Shown here: positions 26,276-33,800 of the stretch, one piece after another
Layout of the letters: each line of letters begins with the position of its first letter
How positions within the stretch are numbered: position 1 is the stretch's first letter
Assembly: GCA_047602465.1 (NCBI GenBank)
Contig: JASGHF010000001.1
Coordinates: 1,116,001-1,180,000 of the forward strand
DNA length: 64,000 nt
Source of the DNA: JADZAI01 sp047602465
GTDB taxonomy: Bacteria > Pseudomonadota > Alphaproteobacteria > Micropepsales > Micropepsaceae
Direction: 5' to 3'
Position numbers and translations under genes: made by a program
The notes under the pieces: generated by a model
Told to the model about the DNA's origin: nothing
Database searches by the model: none
Seen by the model: the letters and a program-made list of their open reading frames with translations, nothing else

Positions 26276-26711
26276 GGCGGCGACGCGGGTGCAGATCTGG
26301 ACCGATGGCGCGTGTTCGGGAAATCCCGGACCCGGCGGCTGGGGCGCGATCCTGATCCATGGCGCGACGGAAAAAGAGCTGTCGGGCGGCGAGCGGGCGA
26401 CCACCAACAACCGCATGGAGCTGATGGCGGCCATTGCGGCGCTGGAGGCGCTGAAGCGCCCCTGCGCCGTCACGCTGCACACCGACAGCCGTTATGTGAT
26501 GGACGGCATCACGAAATGGATTTCGGGCTGGAAGGCCAAGGGCTGGAAAACCGCATCCAAAGACCCGGTGAAGAACGAGGATCTGTGGCGGCGGCTGGAC
26601 GCGGCGCGCCTGCCGCACAAGGTCGAATGGCGCTGGGTCAAAGGCCATGACGGCGACACGATGAACGAGCGGGCCGACGGGCTGGCGCGGGGCGCTATTC
26701 CCAGAAGTTAG
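26265..26711 (+). CDS. rnhA: Ribonuclease HI
   Basis: A 148-residue RNase HI, degrading the RNA strand of RNA-DNA hybrids. All four catalytic carboxylates can be placed: Asp in IWTDGACSGNPGPGGWG, Glu in TNNRMELMAAI, Asp in LHTDSRYVMDG and Asp in KGHDGDTMNERAD (with the catalytic His just before it). The basic substrate-handle region KAKGWKTASKDPVKN is present. It overlaps thrB by 11 bases. It is the last gene before the A+T-richer insert. Confidence 0.96.
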   Translation: MASEAATRVQIWTDGACSGNPGPGGWGAILIHGATEKELSGGERATTNNRMELMAAIAALEALKRPCAVTLHTDSRYVMDGITKWISGWKAKGWKTASKDPVKNEDLWRRLDAARLPHKVEWRWVKGHDGDTMNERADGLARGAIPRS

Positions 26712-26801
26712 CCTTCAACCCGATAAAGTCAGGAATTAAAGCCTGGGAATCCCGCCCTCTATAACCGGCTGGAAGGCGAGCTGATGAAAAAGCGCAAAAA
26801 G

Positions 26802-26858
26802 TGATATCAAGATATCATTTCTGTTGACATGCCCCAGAAAACTGATATGTTCATATCA
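26802..26858. promoter_or_regulatory. Two 16-bp palindromic operators around a strong promoter
   Basis: Two near-identical perfect inverted repeats: TGATATC-AA-GATATCA (26802-26817) and TGATATG-TT-CATATCA (26843-26858), with centres 41 bp apart, about four helical turns. The consensus is TGATATS-WW-SATATCA. They bracket the -35 element and overlap the -10 of the promoter at 26824-26851, so a protein bound to both would block transcription. The encoded HTH protein downstream is the obvious candidate ligand. Confidence 0.7.
26824..26851 (+). promoter_or_regulatory. Promoter of the HTH / glycosylase-like operon
   Basis: A perfect -35 TTGACA (26824-26829), 16 bases, then TATGTT (26846-26851), 4 of 6 to the -10 consensus. 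Start of transcription near 26858 leaves a leader of about 18 bases with GGAGGGG (26864-26870) before the GTG at 26877. This rules out the ATG at 26829, which lies inside the promoter. Confidence 0.6.
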
Positions 26859-26876
26859 CTCTTGGAGGGGTTTTTC

Positions 26877-27824
26877 GTGCTTAGCTGGCCCAATATCGAA
26901 AATGATCTAAGGACTGCCCTCATTCAGAAGGCGACCGATATCCAAATTGTAGTCGGAGGGGACCGCGCCAATGTCGCCGCCTCTGAATTCCTGGGCGTTA
27001 AGATGCCAGCGGGGTTTGCTGCGGAACATATTGGCGACAACGTTTTTGAATCCTTGGTGGATGTTTCCAGCTTCGCGATCACCGATGCATGTCTGAAACT
27101 CTACGAATTGGCGTCAAATCCTGCGGTAGTCCCCATTGAACGCTCCGTGGACTGGCAAGATGATCTCAATACACTCGATCACTTTCTAAGCCTCTGTTCG
27201 CGCTCTTCGCTCGTGGGCGACGACTATGATCTTGCAAGCTTGCGCGGGCTTAGCAGGCACTGCCAATCCTATATCGACTTCATGGACGCCGCCGTGCGCG
27301 CCATGACAACAACCACACCTTCCGATGATCTTTACGACCTCACGATCGGTGATCTCGCCCACGTCGGAAACGTTCAGCAGTCCTATGTACGCAACAACAC
27401 GAGTCCTGACCCTTTGAAGGGACGCATCCGTAGCGAACCTCGTTGCAAGGCCACATACCGCAAGCCCACAGCAAGGCTTGGCAACGAGGATCGTAGCTTC
27501 GTTAAGCTGAATACCCTGGATTCCATCGAATGGCTGGTAACCCTACGCCGTTTCCGACATGGCCGGTTGAGTACGCAATTTATCAACGAGTGCATCCACC
27601 ATGCTGAATCCGCCGAATTGCTCGGGCGTATCGTGGCGATTGGTGGGTGGCTGAATGTCGGTGATACCGCGACGTTGCTGAACGAGCTTCGTTGGCCCCA
27701 CAACAAATTCCAGAAATGGGTTGGCGGCTCGCTGACTACCGATAGCGCGGACGCCAAGGCTTGGGCTTCGGTTCTTGGAATTGACGCAGAGACCTACTCC
27801 CTGCGCGTAAATGCGCTCGCCTGA
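26877..27824 (+). CDS. HTH-containing protein of unknown family, first gene of the accessory operon
   Basis: A 315-residue protein from a GTG (MLSWPNIENDLRTALIQKAT), set by the GGAGGGG at 26864-26870 and the promoter just upstream. The N-terminal 140 residues are helical and unrecognised. Residues about 155-178, LTIGDLAHVGNVQQSYVRNN, look like a helix-turn-helix (xxxDLAxxxxVxxxxVRN), similar to excisionase/MerR-like modules. The C-terminus (AWASVLGIDAETYSLRVNAL) could be another helical DNA-binding element. Codon use is visibly less G+C-biased than in the neighbours. I infer an autoregulator and possible sensor or partner for the downstream glycosylase-like protein, from which it is separated by 26 bases. 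No function is established. Confidence 0.6.
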   Translation: MLSWPNIENDLRTALIQKATDIQIVVGGDRANVAASEFLGVKMPAGFAAEHIGDNVFESLVDVSSFAITDACLKLYELASNPAVVPIERSVDWQDDLNTLDHFLSLCSRSSLVGDDYDLASLRGLSRHCQSYIDFMDAAVRAMTTTTPSDDLYDLTIGDLAHVGNVQQSYVRNNTSPDPLKGRIRSEPRCKATYRKPTARLGNEDRSFVKLNTLDSIEWLVTLRRFRHGRLSTQFINECIHHAESAELLGRIVAIGGWLNVGDTATLLNELRWPHNKFQKWVGGSLTTDSADAKAWASVLGIDAETYSLRVNALA

Positions 27825-27850
27825 TTTCCTCGATCACGAAGAGGCTGACA

Positions 27851-28642
27851 ATGCTCAACCTGTTTCCAAACTACGCTGAGACGATCCTCGCACTCAACGA
27901 CAACGAATTCACGTTCCGCCACTCGCTCAGCCCATGTCTGATGATGGCGCGCGAGACTCGTGCATCAGGCGACATTGTCGTCAGCTATGCGCCCTTCGAC
28001 TACTGCAATTCAGATGCGAAGATCGTCATCGTCGGGATTACGCCGGGTCATCAACAGATGGTCAACGCGTTATCAGAGGCCCGGCGACTTTTGAAGTCGG
28101 GCGCTAACAACGAAAAAAGTGCTGAGACGGCCAAGTCGTTCGCCAGCTTTTCCGGAACGATGCGTACAAACTTGATCGCGATGCTCGATCATATCGGTGT
28201 CAATCGGAAGCTCGGTATCACAAGCACCGCCTCGCTTTGGACGACCGATACGCGACTGGTGCATTTTACGTCCGCACTTCGATATCCGGTGTTCGTCAAT
28301 GGCGAAGACTACCGCGGCACACCTGATATTCTGAAGTCGCCCATGCTGCGGCAGTTCCTTGAAAACTACACCGGTCAAGAGCTGCGGCGGCTCAGCGACG
28401 CGATACTTGTTCCCCTCTGGCCGGTCGCAACGAATGCGCTTACACATTTGGCGCGGATCAGCATGATTGACTCGACAAAGCTGCTGGATGGCCTGCCGCA
28501 TCCAAGCGGCGCGAATGCCGAACGCATCGCCTACTTTCTTGGTCGAAAGGCCAAGGAGGACCTTTCATTGAAGACCAATGCAGATTCGTTGGATGTCGCT
28601 CTATCCTCACTCCGATCGCGCGTTGCAGAGTTTTGCTGCTGA
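27851..28642 (+). CDS. Uracil-DNA glycosylase superfamily-like protein
   Basis: A 263-residue protein, MLNLFPNYAETILALNDNEF. Two spaced motifs match the UDG fold: KIVIVGITPGHQQM (residues 58-70; compare the GxxPG water-activating loop) and GLPHPSGANAERIAYFLG (His217-Pro-Ser-Gly; compare the HPSP minor-groove loop). The segment between them includes LVPLWPVATNALTHL, which is reasonable for the fourth strand before the HPS loop. UDGs flip and excise altered bases. Here the GxxPG residue after Gly-Ile is Thr, so base specificity is not predictable. Some UDG-like enzymes defend against phages with modified DNA, and the mobile context would fit that, but it is inference. It forms an operon with the HTH gene. 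Confidence 0.6.
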   Translation: MLNLFPNYAETILALNDNEFTFRHSLSPCLMMARETRASGDIVVSYAPFDYCNSDAKIVIVGITPGHQQMVNALSEARRLLKSGANNEKSAETAKSFASFSGTMRTNLIAMLDHIGVNRKLGITSTASLWTTDTRLVHFTSALRYPVFVNGEDYRGTPDILKSPMLRQFLENYTGQELRRLSDAILVPLWPVATNALTHLARISMIDSTKLLDGLPHPSGANAERIAYFLGRKAKEDLSLKTNADSLDVALSSLRSRVAEFCC

Positions 28643-28908
28643 CAAAGTTGCCTATATACATCTTCCGGGTGGAGTTCAGCGGCCGCCTGGAAATGAGCGC
28701 GGCAGATAGAATTTCTGCCGCGCGACTCGGACCGCCTCGGTGAATTTTCTCTCTTGGGTCCACCGAGGCGGGCCTTGTTCAGAAAGCGGGCGCAGCTTCA
28801 TGGGGGTCACCTGCGACCCTTACTTGAAACTGCGTAGTTTAGGACCGCCTCTGATAACCGCTCTAACGACAAGATGTCAGCGGCAAGGGCGGCCATGAGG
28901 ATTGAGTG
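28643..28908. other. Gene-free 3' flank of the accessory insert
   Basis: A 266-base stretch without a credible gene. It holds two strong inverted repeats (28697-28771). The sequence returns to high G+C near 28880, just before the convergent peroxiredoxin stop. I found no direct repeat matching the left flank (26712-26800), so no attachment site can be named. Confidence 0.5.
28697..28771. repeat. Two consecutive long inverted repeats after the glycosylase-like gene
   Basis: GCGCGGCAGA (28697-28706) pairs perfectly with TCTGCCGCGC (28714-28723) across a 7-base loop. CCGCCTCGGTG (28732-28742) pairs perfectly with CACCGAGGCGG (28761-28771) across an 18-base loop. They may act as bidirectional terminators for the two convergent units, although no T tract follows, or mark the end of the insert. 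Confidence 0.65.
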
Positions 28909-29391
28909 TCAGATCTGGCCCAGCAGGGTTTCGGCGCTGGAGGCTGAAAAAGCGCCGGGTTCTTCGACGTTCAGCTTTTCCACGACGCCGTCCTTCACCA
29001 GCATGGAATAACGCTGGCTGCGCGTGCCCATGCCGAATTTCGAGGCGTCCATTTCCAGGCCCAGCTTTTTGGTGAAGTCGGCGCTGCCGTCCGCCGCCAT
29101 CACGATGCGGCCGCCGACATTCTGGTCCTTGCCCCAGGCGTTCATCACGAAGGCGTCGTTGACCGAGAGGCAGACGATCTGGTCCACGCCCTTGGCCTTG
29201 AAGTCTTCGGCATGGTCGAGGAAGCCCGGCAGGTGCTTGGCCGAGCAGGTGGGCGTGAAGGCGCCGGGCACCGCGAACACGGCGACCGTTTTGCCGTTGA
29301 AGAGTTCCGCCGTGGTGGTGGCCTGAGGGCCTTTGTCGCCCATGACGGTGAGCGTCGCCTCGGGCAGCTTGTCGCCGGTCTTGATGGTCAT
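28909..29391 (-). CDS. Peroxiredoxin (Prx5/AhpE-like, redoxin family)
   Basis: A 160-residue protein, MTIKTGDKLPEATLTVMGDK. The peroxidatic site is PGAFTPTCSAKHLPGF with Cys49 in the PxxxTxxC context of the Prx5 class. SVNDAFVMNAWGKDQ and LGLEMDASKFGMGTRSQRYS are also characteristic. It reduces H2O2 and organic hydroperoxides in the cytosol. No second conserved cysteine stands out, so reduction by glutathione/glutaredoxin or an external thiol is likely. It is convergent with the accessory operon. Confidence 0.92.
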   Translation of the reverse strand: MTIKTGDKLPEATLTVMGDKGPQATTTAELFNGKTVAVFAVPGAFTPTCSAKHLPGFLDHAEDFKAKGVDQIVCLSVNDAFVMNAWGKDQNVGGRIVMAADGSADFTKKLGLEMDASKFGMGTRSQRYSMLVKDGVVEKLNVEEPGAFSASSAETLLGQI

Positions 29392-29458
29392 GTGCGCGTT
29401 CCCCGCTGAAATGGTTCGCAGAGGCAGATGGGGGACGGCGCGCCATAAGTCCAGCGGT

Positions 29459-30064
29459 CTATTCGCCGCTGTGCCTGCCCTTTTCGGCGCGGCTCTCTTC
29501 GGCAAGGGCCAGAGCGGCTGCGATGCGGGCGGCCTGTTCCGCCGCCGCCGCCGTGACCGGCGCAGGCGCGGCGCTGAGCGAGATGGTGTGGACGGCATAG
29601 CCGGGGCGGCAGACCTCGCCGCAGACGGCATAGGAAAGGCGCAGGCCGATGCGGATGTCGCCTTCGGGCTGAAGCGGCGACACGGCGACCGGCAGCACGG
29701 CATGGCCGCGATAGACCGCGACCTCTTTCCCGTCGAGCGTGATCCATTCCGGCGGCGGCCAGCGCAGCACGGGCGCTGCGAGATTGGAGGAGCCTGACCA
29801 TTCGAGCTGCGGCCCGGCCTGTTCGCGCCGCGTATCGGCATAGACGAACCAGCCGTCGGCGATCTGCATTTCGACGGCGATCCAGACCGGCCCGCCATGG
29901 CCGTGGCTGGATGAGGAGAGGATCAGCCGGGTCGGCGCTTTCGCATCGCCGCTCCACTGCGTCGCGACGGCGGCGCTGTCCTTGCGCGCGCATTCACCGT
30001 GGCAGCCGGCATGGGCGGCCGGGGCGAGCGCGACGAGCGCGAGGGAGAGGACAGGCCATTTCAT
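29459..30064 (-). CDS. Periplasmic DsbD N-terminal-domain-like protein
   Basis: A 201-residue exported protein (signal MKWPVLSLALVALAPAAHAG). The domain matches the thiol:disulfide interchange domain found at the DsbD/ScsB N-terminus: QIADGWFVYADTRREQAG, PVLRWPPPEWITLDGKEVAV and LSYAVCGEVCRPGYAVHTIS with the C-x3-C pair in the usual loop. The membrane and thioredoxin parts of DsbD are missing, so this is a stand-alone domain. It may accept electrons in copper or cytochrome-biogenesis redox, but no partner is adjacent. The start is at the ATG giving the signal peptide; an in-frame ATG at 30085 is possible. Confidence 0.8.
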   Translation of the reverse strand: MKWPVLSLALVALAPAAHAGCHGECARKDSAAVATQWSGDAKAPTRLILSSSSHGHGGPVWIAVEMQIADGWFVYADTRREQAGPQLEWSGSSNLAAPVLRWPPPEWITLDGKEVAVYRGHAVLPVAVSPLQPEGDIRIGLRLSYAVCGEVCRPGYAVHTISLSAAPAPVTAAAAEQAARIAAALALAEESRAEKGRHSGE

Positions 30065-30187
30065 GACGGCGAGACTATCCCGCACATGGCCGCCGCGCCG
30101 CCAGTAAATGTCGCGTGACGGCCGTTCAGGCCCACCGCCGGTTCATGCAGGTTGCGGCGGGGCGCTTGAGCCGCTTAGCTGCGACTC

Positions 30188-30778
30188 ATGGCCCGGAAAT
30201 CGAAACGGCGGGGCGAGGACGGCTTCCTGAACGGGCGCCTGCTCATCGCCATGCCGGCGATGACCGATCCGCGTTTCGAGAAAAGCGTGATCCTGATCTG
30301 TCACCACACGCCGGAAACGGCGATGGGGCTGGTCATCAACCGCGCCATCGGCGGGATGCGGTTCGAGAAGCTGCTGAAGCAGCTGCATATCGACGCGCCG
30401 GCCGGACAGGCGCGCGATCTGACCGTGCATGCGGGCGGGCCGGTGGAGACATCGCGCGGCTTCGTGCTGCATTCGGCCGACTACAATCTCAACGAAGCGA
30501 CGCTGCCGGTGACATCGACCATCGCGCTGACCGCGACGATGGATGTGCTGAAGGCGCTGGGATCGGGCGGCGGGCCTGAACGCGCCTTCTTCGCGCTCGG
30601 CTATGCCGGATGGGGCGCAGGGCAGCTGGAGAGCGAATTGCTGGACAATGCCTGGCTGATCGGCGAGGCGGACGAGGAGATCGTGTTCGGCGGCGCGCTG
30701 GAGCGCAAATGGTCGGTCGCGCTGGCGCGGATGGGGATCGACCCCGGCATGATGTCGGACGAGAGCGGGCACGCATAA
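30188..30778 (+). CDS. YqgE/AlgH family protein (DUF179)
   Basis: A 196-residue protein with the DUF179 signature: GFLNGRLLIAMPAMTDPRFE, KSVILICHHTPETAMGLVIN, and LGYAGWGAGQLESELLDNAW near the C-terminus. The family is widespread and cytosolic. AlgH was named for effects on alginate expression in Pseudomonas, but no biochemical activity is agreed. A basic N-terminus (MARKSKRRGED) is unusual for the family's short members but seen in alphaproteobacteria. It is divergent from the DsbD-like gene (123-base gap) and followed by a hairpin-rich gap. Confidence 0.9.
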   Translation: MARKSKRRGEDGFLNGRLLIAMPAMTDPRFEKSVILICHHTPETAMGLVINRAIGGMRFEKLLKQLHIDAPAGQARDLTVHAGGPVETSRGFVLHSADYNLNEATLPVTSTIALTATMDVLKALGSGGGPERAFFALGYAGWGAGQLESELLDNAWLIGEADEEIVFGGALERKWSVALARMGIDPGMMSDESGHA

Positions 30779-30796
30779 ACGGCGAACCCCACCCGT

Positions 30797-30834
30797 CGCT
30801 GCTTCGCAGCGCCACCCTCCCCTGAAGGGGAGGG
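30797..30834. repeat. REP-like double hairpin between yqgE and the EAL gene
   Basis: CGCTGC-TTC-GCAGCG (30797-30811) is followed by CCCTCCCC-TGAA-GGGGAGGG (30815-30834). Both stems are perfect and fill most of the 71-base gap between two convergent genes. I recognise CCCTCCCCTGAAGGGGAGGG as a common intergenic palindrome in Caulobacterales-type genomes. It is likely a bidirectional terminator or REP element. Confidence 0.7.
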
Positions 30835-30849
30835 ATGAGACAGCATCCC

Positions 30850-33800
30850 CTACTCCACCCGGTCGGCGGTTTCGGTGAATTCCAGGAGATAGGCCTGCGC
30901 CGCGGCGGCGTCGCGCGGCTTGCCGCAGAAATAGCCCTGCGCGTAGAGGCAATCATTCGCGCGCAGGAAGGCGAGATCGTCCTCTGTCTCGACGCCTTCG
31001 GCGGTGGCTTCCAGATCGAGATCGCGCGCCAGACGCACGAGGCCGGCGAGGACGCTGCGCCCCTGTTCGCCGCCGAGCATGAAGGAGCGGTCGATCTTCA
31101 CCGCATCGAAGGGCAGATGCGCGAGGCGCGAGGGCGTGGAATGGCCGGTGCCGAAATCGTCCATCACCAGGCCGTAGCCCGCGCGGCGCAGACGCTGAAG
31201 CCCCGCCGCCGCCGCGCCCGCATCGTCGATGGCGAGGGTTTCGGTGATTTCGAGCCGCACCTCGCGCGGGGCGATGAGACCATCGGCGGCGAGGCGTTCG
31301 CACATATCCAGGAACGCCGGACTGATGAGCTGGCGCGCCGAGACATTGACGTTGACGAAGAGCGGCGGGGTCTGCGGCGCGATGCGGCGCCAGCGCGCGC
31401 TGTCTTTCGCGGCGGTTTCAAGGATGAACTTGCCGAGCGGTTCGATGAGGCCGGTTTCTTCCGCGAGCGCGGCGAAGGTTTCGGCCGTCAGCAGGCCCTT
31501 GCGCGGATGGAGCCAGCGCAGCAGCGCCTCGAAGCCGGCGGGGCGGCCATCGGCCACGCGCACGATGGGCTGGTAATAGACGGTGATCTCGCCGCGTTCG
31601 AGCGCGCCGCCGAGATCGCGTTCGATCTCGGCGCGTTCGGTGAGCGCATCGCGCATCGCGGGCGCGAAGATGGCGAGCGTGCCGCCGCTGGTGCGGCGCG
31701 CGGCGGCGAGCGCCGCCTCGACATCGGCGAGCACGGCGGCGGCATCGCGCCCCGCTTCGTCCAGCCAAGCGAAGCCGCCGCGCGCGATGGGCGTCATCTT
31801 GCGCTCGCCCAGTTCCAGCGGGACGCCGAGCGTATCGAGCACAAGCTTGGCCTGTTCCGCCGCAGCGTCGGCGTTCTCGCCCGCCCAGAGCAGGCCGAAG
31901 ACATCGCCGCCGAGACGCGCGGCGAGCGCGCCGTCCGGCTCCGCCGCGCGGATGCGGCCGGCGAGCGCGGCGAGCAGGCTGTCGCCGAAAGCGTGGCCGA
32001 GGCTTTCGTTCACGATGCGGAAGCGGGCGATATCCACCGCCAGCAGCGCATAGGGCCGGCCGGCGCCGGCGAAAGCGAGGCGGTGGCTGAGCGCCTCGAG
32101 GAAGAAGGCGCGGTTGGCGAGGCCGGTGACGCCGTCCTGCCGCGCGGTGGCGAGGAGCGAGGCCTCGGTTTCCTTCTGCGCGCTGACATCGGAGACGAGG
32201 CCGATGCAGCGCGCCGCCTTGTCGCCATCGGACATGAAGCTGGCGCGGAGCTGGACCCAGCGATGGAGGCCGTCGAGGCCGACGCCGCGGAAATCGAGGA
32301 CGAAGGAGACGTCGCCCATGCGGCGATAATCTTCCAGAGCGCCGAGGAAAGTGGCGAGGTCTTCGCGGTGGACATGGCCCGACCAGTCGCGGTCGGCGGC
32401 CTGGAGCTGTCCCGGGCGGGCGCCGAGCAGGACTTCGACGGAGGGCGAAAGGAAGAGACGGTCGCGCTTCAGATCCCAGTCCCAGATGCCCTGATGGGCG
32501 GCGGCGAGGGCGAGGCCGAAACGGCCGTCGTCGCCCTGCTGGGCCTGCGCCGCGAAAGGCGGCGGCGGGGGCGGCGCGGCGGCGACGAGGCGGTCGACGC
32601 GCGAGCGCAGCGCCACCGGCTGACCGGAGGAGATCGCGAAGGCGGCGAGCAGCAGCGAGGCGGAGAGCAGCGCGCCGGCGGCGAGCATGGTGGTGCGGCC
32701 GCTGGCGTCCACCAGCTCCAGCATGGCGAGCGGGGCGAGCGCGACGAAAGCGAAGATCGCCGCCAGGGTGAGGCGGCGGGCGGCGCCGTCGCCCTCCCAT
32801 GCGCGGGCAAAGACGACGGCGATGGCGGTGACCAGCGCCGCCGCCGCGCCGGCCTTGGCGAAGATCGCAGCATAAGGCGCATTGAAGACGGCCATGAGCC
32901 CGGCCGCCGTCACCAGCCATGGCGCGTAGTCGGCGAACCAGCCGAAGCTGCGCCAGCGCCCCTCCGGCGCGATCGCGTGAACCACGAAGGCGAGCGCCGC
33001 CGCCGACGCCCCCGCGAAAAGGCCGAGCGCGAGGCCGGCATTGGTGAGGATGCCGGCGATCTGGAACGGGCCGGGATAGCTGAAGCCGATGAGCAGCGCG
33101 AGGAACGTGGCGGCGAAGAGCGCGGCGAGACGCGCGGCCATGCGGTCGCGCCGCAGCACGGCGAGGCCGGCGAGCCAGGCGCCGAGCGCCGTGAGAAGGC
33201 CAAGCAGCGCCCCCTGCAGCACCAGCGAGGCGGTATTGAAGCGGGCGAGCGATTTTTCGTCCCACATCTCGACGGTGAGGGCGTTCAGCGGCGCGGCATA
33301 GCGGAAGGCGGCGGTGACGGCGCCGTCGGCGGGGATCTGGATGCGGATCTTGGTGCGCGCGCCCTCTTCGATGATCTGGATATTGGCGGCGGCCTCTGAC
33401 GCATCGACGCTGACGAGCGGCGGGGTGGAGAGATGCGCCGGGGCGCCGCGCCCGCCATAGAGGCCGGGCGCGAGAATGAGGATGCGGACCTGCGCGGTCG
33501 GCATGCGGTTCACGAAATCGACCAGATAAGTCGCCGCGCCATGCTCGCCGTCCACCAGAACGCGGGTGACGGCGGAGGTGATGTCGGCGGCGGCGACGCC
33601 CTCCTCCACCACCACGCCGCCGATGCCGGAGCGCGGGACGCCGGGCGTGGCGGGCGGTTCGGGCGCCGCGGCTTCGGGCGCAGCGGCTTCCGGCGACGGC
33701 GCCGGTTCGGCGGCGGGCGGCTCGGGCGCCGCGGCTTCGGGCGACGGCGCCGGTTCGGCGGCGGGCTCGGTGGCCGCTTCGGGCTTGGGCTGCGGCGCGG

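Noticed and set aside
26784..26804. Tiny frame encoding MKKRKK just before the operators
   Set aside because: Only six codons, ends inside the first palindrome and lies upstream of the promoter; the in-frame upstream codons have no start. It may be a remnant but cannot be supported.
26829..26876. ATG at 26829 as start of the HTH gene
   Set aside because: It lies within the -35/-10 promoter region and has no ribosome site, while GTG 26877 has GGAGGGG at the right distance.
30835..33399. An 854-codon plus-strand frame opposite the EAL protein
   Set aside because: Glu/Ala/Arg repeats typical of antisense frames in this genome; the minus-strand EAL motifs are unambiguous.
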